A DNA stretch of 7,794 nt from Pseudomonadota bacterium (GTDB taxonomy: Bacteria > Myxococcota > Myxococcia > Myxococcales > Myxococcaceae). The position numbers and the translations under genes are program-made. Below the pieces are notes generated by a model, which saw only the letters and a program-made list of their open reading frames with translations, had not been told where the DNA came from and ran no database searches. Positions 6,639 to 7,794 of the stretch are shown here, piece after piece (the stretch's first letter is position 1; every line of letters starts with the position of its first letter). Location of the stretch: positions 1-7,794 of the forward strand of contig JAFADT010000200.1 in NCBI GenBank assembly GCA_023424585.1. The letters run 5' to 3'.

Positions 6639-7794
6639 ATGAGCCCTGCCCCCACCGAGCCCCGTCCCCTGCTGGATGCGCTGCGCGCCGGCACGCCTAT
6701 GCCCACCTTTCCGGAGGCGGATGTCGCGCGGGCCCGGAGGCTCGCGGACGACGTGGGCAGCGCGTCCGCCGAGGCCGTGGAGGCCCTGCCGGAAGCCCTG
6801 GCGGGCGCGGTGCTGGAGGCGGCGGTGCTGGCGGGCCAGGTGGCGCTGCCGGAGGCCCTCTCCGCCTCCCCGGTGAAGCCGCTGGCCAAGGCCGCGAAGA
6901 AGGCGCTCTACCGGCTGCGCTCGCGCGGCGTCACCCCGCCGGAAGCGCCCAGGCCCGCGCCCGAGGCTCCGGCGCAGGAGGCGCTGCCCACGCTGGTGAC
7001 GCTGGTGTCGTCGGCGGGGCAGTACGGCCTGCTGCTCACGCGCGTGGTGCGCGGCGGCGTGGAGCTGCTCCAGGTCATCGCGTCGGACGAGCAGGGCGTG
7101 CTGGAGCTCACCCGCACCGAGCAGAGCCGGGGGGACATCCGCCGCATCCTCAAGCACGGGCTGAAGAACGGCTTCGGCATGGAGGTCTCGCGCGAGGAGG
7201 GAGCCCGGCTGCTCGCCGAGGCCGCGGCCCTCAACCTGCGCACCCGCACGCCCTTCCCGCCGGACCTGGAGGCCGCGCTGCGCCACCACGACGTGCAGCC
7301 CGTCCACGAGCCGGAGCCCCTCCCCGCCCCCGAGCCCGACGACGTGCGCCGCGCCCTGGAGGGCGATCAGCTCCATGCCACGCCGGAGATCGCCGAGTGG
7401 CTGCCGCCCGAAGCGGCGGTGCGGGCGTTGATGGAGCAGGTGCAGGCGCTGGCCCAGAGCCCGCTGGCGTTGAGCGAGGCCCAGCGCCAGGAACAGCTCC
7501 AGCAGGGGGTGCGGGACGCGGCGAAGGCGTACTTCACGCCGGAGGTGCGCCAGCGCTACGCGCGCCGCCTGTGGCGCATGGCGGCCTTCTTCGACGCGAC
7601 CGGGCGGGCCCTCCAGGCGGACATCGCGAGGGGTGAGGCGCGGCGCCTCTTCCACGGGCTCGATGAACCCTTCTCGCGCTTCGCGGAGACGCTCTTCGCC
7701 AAGGTCGTCGTCCTCGCCGCAGCGGGCGCCCAGGCGGCCACGGGCCCCGAAGCGGCTCCTGCCGCCCCCGCGGGCGAGCGGCGCAGCCCCGGCG
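6639..7794 (+). CDS. Hypothetical protein, incomplete at the window end
   Basis: An open frame begins at the ATG at 6639 and runs off the window with no stop, giving at least 385 residues. It is chosen over a long minus-strand frame across the same bases because its third positions are almost all G/C and its protein has balanced hydrophobic and acidic content, while the opposite frame is rich in Arg, His and Gln. The parts are: an Ala/Leu-rich helical N-terminus (1-75), a basic segment at 80-97 (KPLAKAAKKAL, then RLRSRG), a Pro/Ala/Glu linker (100-115), a globular alpha/beta domain (116-220), a second linker (221-235) and a helical domain to about 365. An Ala/Pro-rich stretch follows. No signal peptide or membrane segment was found, so it is probably cytosolic. 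No family was recognised. It probably shares a transcript with the membrane protein upstream; no clear ribosome site is seen. Confidence 0.75.
   Translation, partial: MSPAPTEPRPLLDALRAGTPMPTFPEADVARARRLADDVGSASAEAVEALPEALAGAVLEAAVLAGQVALPEALSASPVKPLAKAAKKALYRLRSRGVTPPEAPRPAPEAPAQEALPTLVTLVSSAGQYGLLLTRVVRGGVELLQVIASDEQGVLELTRTEQSRGDIRRILKHGLKNGFGMEVSREEGARLLAEAAALNLRTRTPFPPDLEAALRHHDVQPVHEPEPLPAPEPDDVRRALEGDQLHATPEIAEWLPPEAAVRALMEQVQALAQSPLALSEAQRQEQLQQGVRDAAKAYFTPEVRQRYARRLWRMAAFFDATGRALQADIARGEARRLFHGLDEPFSRFAETLFAKVVVLAAAGAQAATGPEAAPAAPAGERRSPG

Noticed and set aside
6555..7655. 366-residue minus-strand open frame
   Set aside because: The opposite plus frame from 6639 has better third-position bias and protein composition, and continues without a stop to the window end.

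Overview
The window is very GC-rich. Every accepted gene has strongly G/C-biased third codon positions, and GTG starts occur. With a large multidomain PilZ signalling protein alongside lineage-type hypothetical proteins, this suggests a myxobacterium (Myxococcota, probably Myxococcaceae such as Myxococcus or Corallococcus). That assignment rests on composition and protein style, not on a marker gene. No rRNA, tRNA, CRISPR array, insertion sequence or phage gene was seen, so the region looks like ordinary chromosome.

Layout, left to right. (1) Minus strand, 6-2450: an 814-residue protein with a degenerate receiver domain, two PilZ-type modules (the second with a YcgR-like N-terminal part) and a C-terminal half that resembles two GNAT acyltransferase folds. 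Its stop overlaps the start of a further minus-strand gene that leaves the window. (2) A 376-bp divergent intergenic region containing a 39-bp imperfect inverted repeat (2638-2676) and a third copy of its half-site. (3) Plus strand: nadA (quinolinate synthase, 2827-3759), then a small zinc-ribbon protein (3847-4458). (4) A GC-rich hairpin (4474-4495) between convergent genes. (5) Minus strand, 4504-4869: a secreted, Cys-rich, metallothionein-like protein with a recognisable sigma70-type promoter (4929-4957) overlapped by small repeats. (6) Plus strand: a polytopic membrane protein resembling GT-C glycosyltransferases (5053-6615), followed 23 bp later by an unrecognised protein (6639 to the window end, incomplete).

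How the genes relate: nadA gives the clearest function, the second step of de novo NAD synthesis from aspartate; nadB and nadC are not here. The PilZ protein is divergent from nadA and shares its upstream region, so the dyad could control either or both. The metallothionein-like gene and the membrane protein are also divergent. The membrane protein and the last gene are probably co-transcribed. There is no sign that the window forms one functional system. The most unusual items are the receiver/PilZ/PilZ/GNAT-like fusion, the 39-bp dyad and the exported Cys-rich peptide.
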